From contig JAITEW010000018.1 of assembly GCA_031281855.1 (NCBI GenBank), positions 1 to 18,392 of the forward strand: a stretch of 18,392 nucleotides of DNA, given 5' to 3'. The translations under genes and the position numbers were made by a program. The notes beneath the pieces were generated by a model that saw nothing but the letters and a program-made list of their open reading frames with translations, did not search any database and was not told where the DNA came from. Positions 7,325 to 14,889 of this stretch are shown in pieces (positions within the stretch are counted from its first letter, which is position 1; every line of letters starts with the position of its first letter). The DNA is from Treponema sp. Its GTDB lineage: Bacteria; Spirochaetota; Spirochaetia; Treponematales; Breznakiellaceae.

Positions 7325-8935
7325 TTAATGTTTAAAATGCCGCGTCCCGGTGAACACCATGGCCACTCCCAGCCTGTCGCAGGCTTCAATGGACTGCCTG
7401 TCGTTAACGGAGCCTCCTGGCTGGATGATGGACTTGATGCCTGCCGCCGCGGCTGCTTCTACCACGTCAGGGAAGGGGAAGAAGGCGTCCGAAGCCAGGA
7501 CCCGCGCGGGTTTGCAGTCCCCGCCTTTTCCGGCTGAAGCCGAAATAACCCCGGCGCTCCTGGCAAGGGCCTGTTCGGCAGCCCAGATACGGTTGGTCTG
7601 GCCGCCGCCTATGCCCACAGCGGCGCGGTCTTTTACCACTACAATGGCGTTTGATTTCACGTAGGTTACGGCCCGTATACCGAAGACGAGGTCCGCAATG
7701 TCCTCAGCAGAAGGGGCCGTTTTGGTAACTACTTCCCATTTTTCAAGGAGCCGCCTGTCGACCTGCTGAACCAGGAGGCCGCCGTCTACGGCGATACATT
7801 CCTTGTCCTCCCTGGGCGCGTACCTGGCCTTCATGATACGGAGGTTCTTTTTCTTTTTGAGGATCTCCAAGGCCCCGGGGTCGAAATCCGGGGCGACGAC
7901 GATTTCCAGAAAAAGTTCGCCCAGTTTTTCCGCAACAGCGGCGTCTACCGGAACCGTGGAAGCCAGGATGCCGCCGAAGATGGAAACAGGATCGCAGGCG
8001 AACGTTTTTTCATAAGCCTCCATAAGCGTGCCGCCTAAAGCGATGCCGCACGGGGTGTTATGCTTGACCGCGACGCAGCAGACCGCGTCTTTACCGGCGT
8101 CCAGGCCCAGTCTGCCCACATCGCCGGCGCCAATAGGGCCGGCTCCGGCTGACGGGAGGCCGAAGGAGCAGGCGGCCTTCCATGCCAGGTCCAGGTCGCG
8201 GATGTTGTTGTACCCCAGTTCTTTGCCGTTGAGCTGTTCCATGCCGCCCAGGGCCCCTGTATGATCGGCGCTGAGGTAGAGCGCCGCGGACTGGTGGCCG
8301 TTTTCGCCGTACCGGAGCTGCTGTCCTTTTTTGAGGGACAAAGGCCAGTACTTGGGGTACTCCTCATCCAGGAGATAGCGGGCAATAGCGGCGTCATACG
8401 CCGATGTAAGATCAAATACTTTTCCTGCAAGCTGCTTTCTGAATTCCGCCGGCACATTCCCTGCCTTAAGGCCCGCCATGGTTTCGGCGTAGTCCCCCGG
8501 GTCCGTGAGGACGATAACATCCCGGTAATTCTTGGCAGCCGACCGCAGCATGGTGGGGCCGCCGATGTCGATGAACTCCACAGTTTCTTCCAGAGAGAGC
8601 CCTGCCTGTACTTTATCGAAAAACGGATAAAGGTTGACGCAGACCAAATCTATTGCAGAAAGGTTTAACGCTTTAAGAGTGTCCATGTGTGAAGGAACAT
8701 CCCGGCGCGCCAGGAGGCCGGCGTGGATAGCAGGGTGCAGGGTTTTGACCCTGCCGTCAAGACATTCAGGGAAACCTGTGACAGAAGAAACATCGGTAAC
8801 AGGGATCTTGTTTTCCTGGAGATACTTTGAAGTACCCCCGGTGGAAAGGATCTCCCAGCCCGAATCTGCCAGGAATTTCGCCAACTCCCCAACGCCGTCT
8901 TTATTAAATACGCTGATGAGCGCCCGCATTTTCAT
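7325..8935 (-). CDS. purH: bifunctional AICAR transformylase / IMP cyclohydrolase
   Basis: PurH performs the last two steps of IMP synthesis: formylation of AICAR with 10-formyl-THF, then ring closure. The N-terminal MGS-like cyclohydrolase domain (about 1-200) shows STGGTSKYL (31-39), GRVKTLHPAIHAGLL (61-75) and DIGGPTMLRSAAKN (123-136). The C-terminal transformylase domain has VKHNTPCGIA (290-299, with catalytic K291 and H292), KSNAIVVVKD and GIGGGQTNR, and ends FTGTRHFKH. Two normally firm motifs differ: RYGENGHQ (208-215) has G where P is usual, and HNTPCG replaces the more usual HxNPCG. A Gly/Ala-rich stretch at about 261-283 precedes the KH motif. Length is 536 residues, near the usual 520-530. 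The ATG has GGAGG 6 bases upstream and overlaps the purN stop. Confidence 0.96.
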   Translation of the reverse strand: MKMRALISVFNKDGVGELAKFLADSGWEILSTGGTSKYLQENKIPVTDVSSVTGFPECLDGRVKTLHPAIHAGLLARRDVPSHMDTLKALNLSAIDLVCVNLYPFFDKVQAGLSLEETVEFIDIGGPTMLRSAAKNYRDVIVLTDPGDYAETMAGLKAGNVPAEFRKQLAGKVFDLTSAYDAAIARYLLDEEYPKYWPLSLKKGQQLRYGENGHQSAALYLSADHTGALGGMEQLNGKELGYNNIRDLDLAWKAACSFGLPSAGAGPIGAGDVGRLGLDAGKDAVCCVAVKHNTPCGIALGGTLMEAYEKTFACDPVSIFGGILASTVPVDAAVAEKLGELFLEIVVAPDFDPGALEILKKKKNLRIMKARYAPREDKECIAVDGGLLVQQVDRRLLEKWEVVTKTAPSAEDIADLVFGIRAVTYVKSNAIVVVKDRAAVGIGGGQTNRIWAAEQALARSAGVISASAGKGGDCKPARVLASDAFFPFPDVVEAAAAAGIKSIIQPGGSVNDRQSIEACDRLGVAMVFTGTRHFKH

Positions 8936-9549
8936 GAAACTCCTCCGGTTTTGTTAAAACGTTCTATCATCAATCCGGCAGCCTCGACGATGGCAATGTG
9001 TTCCTCCAGGTGAATCCGTTCCGCCAGAGTGTCCGGCGTATCCCCCGGGAACACCGGGACTTTGCGCTGCAGCAGAATAGGCCCTGTGTCAATTCCCGCG
9101 TTCACCAGATGTACCGTGCAGCCCGATTCCTTTTCCCCTGCTTCCAGCACCGCCTGGTGGACATGCCCGCCGTACATGCCCTGGCCGCCGAACCTGGGGA
9201 GAAGCGCCGGGTGCAGGTTGATCATCCTGCCTGAATACTCTTCTATAATATCCCCTGCGAGGATGGAAAGAAAACCCGCATAGATAATGAGGCCGATGCG
9301 CCGCTCCCGGCAATGGCGGAATATGCGGTCAGAAAGTTCCCGGCGGCGGTCAGGTTTAGGGAGGGAGCGGTCAGGCGCCTCAATGAAGGCGGGTATCCCC
9401 GCGAGCCGGGCCCGTTCAAGGGCATAAACCCCGGCGCGGTCGGACACCACAGCGGCGATCTTCCCGTTCCCCAGACGGCCCTGAGCCTGGGCGTCTATAA
9501 GGGCCTGGAGGTTGGTGCCGCTCCCTGAGACCAGGACCAGGATGTTCAC
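8932..9549 (-). CDS. purN: phosphoribosylglycinamide formyltransferase (GAR transformylase 1)
   Basis: PurN transfers a formyl group from 10-formyl-THF to GAR, the third step of purine synthesis. The 205-residue length is normal. LVSGSGTNLQALIDA (6-20) is the GAR phosphate-binding start. The catalytic triad is present as N111, H113 (INLHPALLPRF) and D154 (GIDTGPIL). The segment GGQGMYGGHVHQAVL replaces the more common GxHAHxAVL-type run but keeps the H-x-x-V/AL pattern. The start is GTG at 9549, giving MNILVLVSGSG, the expected N-terminus, with GGAG 7 bases upstream. It follows purM by 18 bp and overlaps purH by 4 bp (ATGA). Confidence 0.95.
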   Translation of the reverse strand: MNILVLVSGSGTNLQALIDAQAQGRLGNGKIAAVVSDRAGVYALERARLAGIPAFIEAPDRSLPKPDRRRELSDRIFRHCRERRIGLIIYAGFLSILAGDIIEEYSGRMINLHPALLPRFGGQGMYGGHVHQAVLEAGEKESGCTVHLVNAGIDTGPILLQRKVPVFPGDTPDTLAERIHLEEHIAIVEAAGLMIERFNKTGGVS

Positions 9550-9567
9550 AGCAAAGCTCCGGAGGCC

Positions 9568-10710
9568 CTATTCAAACCGCGTTTCCCCGGGGCCGAGGCG
9601 TTTTTCCGCATAGCCTATTTCCCAGCAAGGGAAGCCCTTGTTTTCAAGGTACGCCGCAGCTTTCGCCGCATCTTCCGGCGCCAGGGCGATGACAAAGCCG
9701 ATGCCCATATTGTAGGTGTTGAACATGAGTTTTTTTATCTTCGGATCAGAGCGGAGAATTTCTTCCCCTGCTTTCTGGGCAGCCGCGCCGGTTTCCCTGC
9801 GCCCCGCGGCCCCTGCGGCGATACGGGCAAAGATAGGTGGGACTTTCCAGCCCCCTTTATAGCCGGAAGCCAGGGGGTCGCGGATTACTGCGTCAAAAAC
9901 GCTCCCGCTTTCGTTGTTCCCGCCGGACGCCTGAAAACGGGGAAACATCCTGGGGACATTTTCGTAAAAGCCGCCGCCGGTGATGTTGGACATGCCGCGG
10001 ATTTCAACCTCTTCCATAAGGCCCAGAACGGGTTTGACATAAAGACGCGTGGGTTCCAGAAGGGCGCTGCCTATGGGCATGCCGCCGAAGTCTTCGTTGA
10101 TGTCAGGAACGGCTTTGCGGATAAGGCTGAAGCCGTTGGAGTGGGGACCTGAGGAGGCGAGGCCCAGGAGGGTGTCGCCTTCGCGGATTTTTTGCCCTGC
10201 GATGATCTTTTTGCGGTCCGCGATACCTACGGCGAAACCGGCAATGTCGTATTTGCCTTCATCGTAAAAACCCGGCATCTCAGCGGTTTCGCCGCCTAAA
10301 AGAACCGTACCGGTTTCCTTGCAGCCTGTTGCCACGCCTTTTACCAGATCCGCCGCCACATCGGCGTCAAGCTTTCCGCATGCCAGGTAATCCAGGAAAA
10401 AAAGGGGCCGCGCGCCGTGGCAGAGCACGTCGTTGACGCACATGGCCACGCAGTCGATACCTACAGTATCGTACTTTTTCATCTTAAAGGCGATGTCCAG
10501 CTTGGTCCCCACCCCGTCGGTGCCGGAAACAAGAACCGGGTCCTCCATGCCTTCTCCGGCCTTGAGGATCTCTTTAAGCGAAAACATACCGGCAAAACTG
10601 CCGATACCGTTCAGCACCGCGCCGTTCGCAGTCGCCGCCGCCAGTTCGCGGTACTTACCTACCGCCCGGTAACCTTCTTCGATATTTACGCCAGCTTCTT
10701 TATAATCCAT
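9568..10710 (-). CDS. purM: phosphoribosylformylglycinamidine cyclo-ligase (AIR synthetase)
   Basis: PurM uses ATP to close FGAM to AIR, the fifth step of purine synthesis. I place the start at ATG 10710 (MDYKEAGVNIEEGY), because AAGGGG lies 5 bases upstream and PurM proteins begin this way; an open frame runs further upstream but crosses the promoter. Motifs: NGIGSFAGMFSL, PVLVSGTDGVGTKLDIAFK, GIDCVAMCVNDVLCHGA, LLGGETAEMPGFY, ASSGPHSNGFSL and NITGGGFYENVPRMFP. The product is 380 residues against the usual 340-350. The excess lies near the C-terminus between the FPRF and FNTYNMGIG motifs, including an Ala/Gly-rich run (AAGAAGRRETGAAAQKAG). It heads the purM-purN-purH-PHP-regulator-synthetase unit. 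Confidence 0.95.
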   Translation of the reverse strand: MDYKEAGVNIEEGYRAVGKYRELAAATANGAVLNGIGSFAGMFSLKEILKAGEGMEDPVLVSGTDGVGTKLDIAFKMKKYDTVGIDCVAMCVNDVLCHGARPLFFLDYLACGKLDADVAADLVKGVATGCKETGTVLLGGETAEMPGFYDEGKYDIAGFAVGIADRKKIIAGQKIREGDTLLGLASSGPHSNGFSLIRKAVPDINEDFGGMPIGSALLEPTRLYVKPVLGLMEEVEIRGMSNITGGGFYENVPRMFPRFQASGGNNESGSVFDAVIRDPLASGYKGGWKVPPIFARIAAGAAGRRETGAAAQKAGEEILRSDPKIKKLMFNTYNMGIGFVIALAPEDAAKAAAYLENKGFPCWEIGYAEKRLGPGETRFE

Positions 10711-10724
10711 GAAATCCCCTTCGT

Positions 10725-10754
10725 AGTATAGCAGACAAGGGGACTCGTTTCCAA
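10725..10754 (-). promoter_or_regulatory. promoter of the purM-led operon
   Basis: On the minus strand TTGGAA (10754-10749) and TATACT (10730-10725) are 18 bp apart, and TGC directly before TATACT gives an extended -10. Only 14 bases separate the -10 box from the purM ATG, so the leader is about 8-10 nt and just holds the AAGGGG ribosome site. There is no room for a riboswitch or attenuator. Confidence 0.68.
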
Positions 10755-10784
10755 TCCCTGCGCTAAATCCGCTGGCCGCCGGGG

Positions 10785-11804
10785 TTAAAAAAACTTTTCC
10801 TGGTGCTGAAAGACCTCGGCCATAGCCAGGATGTTCTCCGGAGGAACGTCCCCGGGAACAGCGTGGGTAGGGGCCAAAATATAGCCTCCCCCGGGGCTGA
10901 GGATCTTTGCTACCCGGACAATTTCTTCCTGAACCCCCCGGGGGTTCAGCCGGGGCAGGCACCGCTGGGTGGAAATGCCTCCCCAGAAACAGATGTTTTT
11001 CCCGTAACGGCTTTTCATATAGGTGATGTCGTAGATCTCGGGCTGGAAGGTTTGATAGCAGTCAAGGCCGATCTCAATCAGGTCCGGGAAAATTTCGCGG
11101 CAGTCCCCGCAGGAATGCTGGAGGACGAACTTGCCCTTTGACTTGACCCGCCCGTAAAGCCGGGCCAGCCGGGGTTTGATGAAACGCCGCCAGTGATCGG
11201 GGCCCATGATAAGCCCGTGCTGCTGGCCCCAGTCGTCGCCGAACTGGACCGCGTCTACATCGTATTCCAGGACGATATCAATAATGGGAAGCCAAAAATC
11301 AACGAGCCGGTCAAAGAAATTTTCCAGCGCGTCGGGACAGGTCAGCATGCCGGCCAGAACGTTTTCCATCCCCATAAGGGTCCAGCAGCGCTCAAACAGG
11401 GTAAAACCGAAGTCCGCCACCCGGAATTGATCCGTATGTGCGGCGCAGAGCTTTTCCAGTTCCTCCCGCAGCCACTGTTCATCCATTGGAGGAAAACGGT
11501 ACGAATTGTCCTCAATGTCTTCTATTACCAGCCCGTCAATAACCCCGATGTCCTTGTCCGCCCCGTTCCGGTTCCAGAGGACGCCGAAATCATCCCGGAA
11601 ATATCCCGGCCTCCCCGGCAGTTCCCGGGGCCGGCCCGCGTAATAGATCTCCGTCATATAGGACCCCAGTTTTCCCTCAACAGCCGGGTCCCCGGAATAC
11701 TGTACCAGTTTTTCCAGCGCCTGGCCGGTAAGCCCCAGCGTATAAGGGACGGGCCTGGTTTCCCGGTGGTTCAAGGCGGCGATAACAGTTTCTCTCCGGT
11801 TCAT
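10785..11804 (-). CDS. uroporphyrinogen decarboxylase-like (MtaA/CmuA-type) protein
   Basis: The 339-residue protein has the URO-D/methyltransferase TIM-barrel pattern: MNRRETVIAALNHRETRPVP at the start, AVQFGDDWGQQHGLIMGP (185-202), LQHSCGDCREIFPDLIEIGLD (228-248) and PGGGYILAPTHAVPGDVPPENI (304-325). Of the two known groups, the H-x-C motif (H230, C232) fits the corrinoid-methyltransferase-like group, in which H, C and a later C bind zinc. Here the later Cys position appears to be held by H314 in APTHA. True haem biosynthesis is unlikely. The ATG at 11804 is preferred to that at 11810: GAGG is 8 bases upstream of it and only 2 from the other, and the 11804 ATG forms an ATGA overlap with the lacI stop. 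The substrate is unknown; no corrinoid protein gene is present nearby. Confidence 0.82.
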   Translation of the reverse strand: MNRRETVIAALNHRETRPVPYTLGLTGQALEKLVQYSGDPAVEGKLGSYMTEIYYAGRPRELPGRPGYFRDDFGVLWNRNGADKDIGVIDGLVIEDIEDNSYRFPPMDEQWLREELEKLCAAHTDQFRVADFGFTLFERCWTLMGMENVLAGMLTCPDALENFFDRLVDFWLPIIDIVLEYDVDAVQFGDDWGQQHGLIMGPDHWRRFIKPRLARLYGRVKSKGKFVLQHSCGDCREIFPDLIEIGLDCYQTFQPEIYDITYMKSRYGKNICFWGGISTQRCLPRLNPRGVQEEIVRVAKILSPGGGYILAPTHAVPGDVPPENILAMAEVFQHQEKFF

Positions 11805-12808
11805 ACACATAACCTCACAGGCGTTGAGTCCCGCTCGACAATGGCGGGGTTTAGATATACCCGCTGCACGGCGTTTTTTCCTTCAAGCTGTTCCGTCATA
11901 AGCCGGAGCGCCTCTTCGGCAAAACGGTATCTGTTTATTTCAATGCTGGTCATAGGCGGGTGGCATGAAGCGGCAAGGCTGGTGTTGTCAATGCCGATAA
12001 CAGCCGCATCTTCGGGCACCCGGTATCCGGCGCTTTTCAGGAATTCCATAAAATAATACGCCGTATTATCATTGTAGCCAATATACGCTTCAGGCATCTC
12101 CGGGGGGAGGGGGACGTTTATGGTATACCTGCCGGTTTGTTCATCATAGTTATCGAAGAGCCAGTCGTCGCGAAAGTACAGTTTCTTTTGCCCTATAACC
12201 CTCATAAGGCCGTGGATGCGATCCGAAGCGCTGGATGTACGTTCATGTGAGCCGATAAAACCTATTTTCCGGTAACCCTGCTTATACAGGTATTCGGCGG
12301 CAATGACGCCTATCATAAAATTATCAATACACACGCAGCTAAAGAGGCCGCTGGTGATGTTAAAATCAATGCCTACGCAGGGTACCCGCAGGGCGGCTAT
12401 TCCGTGTAAAACAGGCTCGGCTGCTTCCCCGCCTATAAAGATCCCTTCAGCCGACGCCGCGTCCTCCGGCAGGATGCCCCGCTCTTCAGCGTCTTTTTCC
12501 AGAATCCGTACCGATAGCTCCATGCCCTTGGCCTGGCAGAGGGAATACAAATAATAGTAAATTTCATGATAAAAAACATCGAGTGCCAGATAGAAGTGTT
12601 TTGGGACCAAAAAAATGAAGCGGCCTTTCTCATCCTGTGAGGAACGCAGCCGTTCGTACTGATAACCAAGCTCCGAAGCCAGCCTCCGGGCCTCTTTGCG
12701 GAGGGAATCGCTTACCCCCGGCTGGCCTTTCAGGGCCCGGGAAACGGTAATTTTGCTTACCCCAAGCCGCTCCGCAATCTGGGCCAAGGTTATCGTATTG
12801 TTTGCCAT
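11801..12808 (-). CDS. LacI-family transcriptional regulator
   Basis: The 335-residue protein starts with a LacI-type helix-turn-helix (TLAQIAERLGVSKITVSRALKG, about 7-27, cut at GVSDSLRKEARRLASELGY for the hinge-side helices), followed by a periplasmic-binding-protein-like effector domain from about 60 to the end. VCIDNFMIGVIAAEYLYKQGYRKIGFIG, YIGYNDNTAYYFMEFLKSAGYRVPEDAAVIGID and CHPPMTSIEINRYRFAEEA are characteristic core segments. Such proteins bind palindromes with a central CG and release on binding a sugar or related ligand. It is divergent from the importer operon with 157 bp between, and upstream of and coupled to the URO-D-like gene, so it probably controls both units. The start codon has no strong ribosome site. 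The ligand is unknown. Confidence 0.93.
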   Translation of the reverse strand: MANNTITLAQIAERLGVSKITVSRALKGQPGVSDSLRKEARRLASELGYQYERLRSSQDEKGRFIFLVPKHFYLALDVFYHEIYYYLYSLCQAKGMELSVRILEKDAEERGILPEDAASAEGIFIGGEAAEPVLHGIAALRVPCVGIDFNITSGLFSCVCIDNFMIGVIAAEYLYKQGYRKIGFIGSHERTSSASDRIHGLMRVIGQKKLYFRDDWLFDNYDEQTGRYTINVPLPPEMPEAYIGYNDNTAYYFMEFLKSAGYRVPEDAAVIGIDNTSLAASCHPPMTSIEINRYRFAEEALRLMTEQLEGKNAVQRVYLNPAIVERDSTPVRLCV

Positions 12809-12815
12809 GACTCTA

Positions 12816-12824
12816 ACTATACCA
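12816..12824 (-). promoter_or_regulatory. putative extended -10 of lacI-type gene
   Basis: On the minus strand TGG-TATAGT (12824-12816) is an extended -10 box ending 7 bases before the ATG at 12808. No good -35 is visible at 16-18 bp. If used, the transcript would begin at or next to the start codon, so the message would be leaderless or nearly so. A more distant promoter further into the divergent region is equally possible. Confidence 0.35.
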
Positions 12825-12870
12825 TCCTGATTACAAAAAAGCTATACTTGTAACTCTAAAAAAAATATTA

Positions 12871-12880
12871 GTAACGTTAC
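12871..12880. promoter_or_regulatory. LacI-type operator, upstream site
   Basis: GTAACGTTAC is a perfect 10-bp palindrome with the central CG typical of LacI-family sites. It ends 9 bp before the -35 box of the importer promoter and lies between the two divergent genes. A partial half-site GTAACT occurs at 12850-12855. Confidence 0.6.
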
Positions 12881-12889
12881 AAAATGTTA

Positions 12890-12917
12890 TTGACATTATT
12901 GTAAAGTATGATATACT
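12890..12917 (+). promoter_or_regulatory. promoter of the importer operon
   Basis: A perfect TTGACA (12890-12895) is followed after 16 bp by TATACT (12912-12917), and TGA directly before it gives an extended -10. The start site should be near 12924, inside the second GTAACG site. The leader to the ATG at 12966 is about 42 nt. Confidence 0.75.
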
Positions 12918-12923
12918 ACAAAA

Positions 12924-12930
12924 GTAACGT
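12924..12930. promoter_or_regulatory. LacI-type operator, downstream half-site
   Basis: GTAACGT repeats the first seven bases of the palindrome at 12871-12880 and sits at the predicted transcription start of the importer operon. The centre-to-centre distance of the two sites is 53 bp, about five helical turns. The second half is degenerate (GTATTC), so this may be a weaker auxiliary site. Confidence 0.45.
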
Positions 12931-12965
12931 ATTCTTACCCGGATGTACAGGAGAGGTCAGGATAA

Positions 12966-13922
12966 ATGTCACGGAAAAATACGGCCTATGATACGCAAAA
13001 AAGCAGAACCTTCCTTCAGGAGATCCTGCACAACCGGTATCTTTATCTTCTGACCCTGCCGGGGCTGCTTTTCTTCATTATTTTCAACTACCTGCCTATG
13101 GCGGGGCTCTACATCGCCTTTGTCAAATACACCCCTCTTGCGCCGTTTTTCGGAATCGGCAGCCCCTTTGTGGGGCTTAAAAACTTCGAATTTTTCCTGA
13201 CTTCCCGGAACTGGATCACCATTACCGTAAACACCCTTTTCCTCAACGCCCTGTTTATATCCACGGGCCTTGTGGTACAGATCATCCTGGCGGTTTCCCT
13301 GAACGAGATGACCTCCAAATACACGAAGAAAATTACCCAGGCTTTTATGTTTTTGCCGAATTTCATCTCCTGGACAGTGGTTGCCGTGTTCTCCCTGGCG
13401 CTCTTTTCCACCGATGAAGGGCTTATCAACCAGTTTATCAGAGCCCTGGGAGGGAAGGGGATCAATTTTTACCAGACCCCTGAAATTTGGCCCGTTCTGC
13501 TCGTGATGCTGCGGTTGTGGAAGGGCGCCGGTTTCGGGACGGTTATTTACCTGGCCACGATTTCCGGCATCGATCAGGAGATTTACGAGGCCGCGATCAT
13601 AGACGGCGCAAGCCGCATGGGCCGTATATGGCATATTACGGTGCCTATGCTTAAAACTACCACGGCAATGCTGCTCATTATGAGCGTAGGAAGCATTTTT
13701 TACGGCGATTTCGGCATGATTTACGCCCTTATAGGGGATAATCCCATGCTGCGGTCTACCACGGACGTTATCGATATCTTTGTGTACCGGGCGATGCGGA
13801 TGAACAACAACATCGGCATGTCCTCGGCAGTGGGCCTTTTTCAGTCGGTTTTGGGCTTTATCACTGTAGTCGCTGCAAACTGGGTCATAAAAAGACTCGA
13901 CCCTGAATCGGCGCTTTTTTAG
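12966..13922 (+). CDS. ABC importer permease, LplB-like (CUT1 carbohydrate type)
   Basis: The 318-residue integral membrane protein begins with a short cytoplasmic segment, then YLYLLTLPGLLFFIIFNYLPMAGLYIAF (25-52), typical of LplB-type permeases. Further hydrophobic spans lie at about 84-110, 124-147, 174-198, 230-248 and 285-306. The EAA loop that contacts the ATPase is EAAIIDGASRMGRIWHITVPML (208-229). The family imports oligosaccharides or related compounds across the inner membrane. Ribosome site: GGAGAGG (12950-12956), 9 bases before the ATG. It is followed 15 bp later by the second permease gene. No ABC ATPase gene is encoded in the operon; such systems often share an MsmX-like ATPase. 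Confidence 0.93.
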   Translation: MSRKNTAYDTQKSRTFLQEILHNRYLYLLTLPGLLFFIIFNYLPMAGLYIAFVKYTPLAPFFGIGSPFVGLKNFEFFLTSRNWITITVNTLFLNALFISTGLVVQIILAVSLNEMTSKYTKKITQAFMFLPNFISWTVVAVFSLALFSTDEGLINQFIRALGGKGINFYQTPEIWPVLLVMLRLWKGAGFGTVIYLATISGIDQEIYEAAIIDGASRMGRIWHITVPMLKTTTAMLLIMSVGSIFYGDFGMIYALIGDNPMLRSTTDVIDIFVYRAMRMNNNIGMSSAVGLFQSVLGFITVVAANWVIKRLDPESALF

Positions 13923-13937
13923 CGTCATTGGAGTCCC

Positions 13938-14840
13938 ATGAAAAGAAAGAACCGTGACAACGTTGCGGACAAGACGGTAGTCGGGCTATGTACCATAATT
14001 TGCGTCCTCTTCGGCCTCTTTTGCTTTATGCCCCTCTGGACGGCCCTGGTGTCCTCTTTCACCAATGAGGGCGTCCTGTTCCGGGAGGGCTACCGGCTCT
14101 GGATAAAGGACTTCGACCTTACGAGCTATAAGGTGATTTTTACGGGCACCAACGATGTTATGAGCGCCTACCTCGTTACCATAGCCACCACTGCCGCCGG
14201 CGTCGGCCTGACCCTGCTGCTCACATCTTCCCTGGCGTATCCCTTGTCTGTTCCGGCCCTCAAATACCGCCACAGGATAGCTTTTTTCGCCTATTTCACC
14301 ATGCTTTTTAACGGCGGCCTTGTGCCCAACTACATCCTGACTACCCGCTTACTGCATATGCGGAACAGCATCTGGGTGCTCATTATTCCCGGAGCCCTTA
14401 ACGCCTACAATATGTTCCTGATGCGGAATTATTTCGCTTCCATCCCTCAGTCCCTTTCGGAATCGGCAAAAATAGACGGCGCCAACGAGCTTAGGATCTA
14501 CTGGTCCATTATTCTGCCTCTGGCAAAACCAATTCTGGCGACTATCGGACTTTTTGCGGCTATGGGTTACTGGAACGAATGGTACAAGGTGCTGCTCTAT
14601 ATCGACAAACGGGAACTTTTTACCCTTCAGTTTTTGATCATGCGGCTCCAGCAGCAGGCGGACTTTTTAAGCTCCTCCATGAACCCCATGGCCAGGCAGG
14701 CCTTGGGCAACGTGGCGATTCCGACCCTTGGGGTAAGGCTCGCAACGGCAATGGTTTCCATCGGCCCTATCGTGCTCCTTTATCCGCTGCTTCAAAAGTA
14801 TTTTATCAAGGGCATTATGATCGGATCGGTTAAAGGTTAG
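13938..14840 (+). CDS. ABC importer permease, YtcP/LplC-like (CUT1 carbohydrate type)
   Basis: The 300-residue partner permease has a first span at about 13-38 (VVGLCTIICVLFGLFCFMPLWTALVSS), further spans at about 77-103, 113-135 and 143-165, and an EAA-like loop at 175-197 (ESAKIDGANELRIYWSIILPLAK). ATIGLFAAMGYWNEWYK (201-217) and the C-terminus QKYFIKGIMIGSVKG are hallmarks of the YtcP/LplC group. GGAG lies 4 bases before the ATG. It should form a heterodimer with the preceding permease. A 14-bp palindrome and a T-run separate it from the binding-protein gene 49 bp downstream. Confidence 0.93.
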   Translation: MKRKNRDNVADKTVVGLCTIICVLFGLFCFMPLWTALVSSFTNEGVLFREGYRLWIKDFDLTSYKVIFTGTNDVMSAYLVTIATTAAGVGLTLLLTSSLAYPLSVPALKYRHRIAFFAYFTMLFNGGLVPNYILTTRLLHMRNSIWVLIIPGALNAYNMFLMRNYFASIPQSLSESAKIDGANELRIYWSIILPLAKPILATIGLFAAMGYWNEWYKVLLYIDKRELFTLQFLIMRLQQQADFLSSSMNPMARQALGNVAIPTLGVRLATAMVSIGPIVLLYPLLQKYFIKGIMIGSVKG

Positions 14841-14849
14841 GTATGCAAA

Positions 14850-14879
14850 CGGCATATATGCCGGTGCAAATATTTTTTT
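14850..14879 (+). terminator. weak stem-loop with T-run between permease and binding-protein genes
   Basis: CGGCATATATGCCG (14850-14863) is a perfect palindrome able to form a 5-bp stem with a TATA loop. A T-run at 14873-14879 follows 9 bases later, then the GGAGG of the binding-protein gene. The gap is too long for a standard terminator. It may act as an RNA-processing or stability site that lets the binding protein be made in excess. Confidence 0.35.
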
Positions 14880-14889
14880 GGAGGATTTT

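Noticed and set aside
10711..10784. Purine riboswitch or attenuator before purM
   Set aside because: The promoter leaves a leader of only about 8-10 nt, with no space for an aptamer.
10711..10962. N-terminal extension of PurM in an upstream open frame
   Set aside because: The extension is Pro/Gly/Arg-rich, unlike any PurM, crosses the promoter and the end of the URO-D-like gene, and the ATG at 10710 has a proper ribosome site.
12850..12855. Third LacI-type operator (GTAACT)
   Set aside because: It is only a half-site without the central CG or a matching second half.
12969..13928. A 319-codon minus-strand open frame fully antisense to the first permease gene
   Set aside because: Its product is rich in H, R, K and Q with no known motif, it lacks a ribosome site, and the plus-strand frame encodes a clear permease. 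It is a shadow of that gene's codon use.
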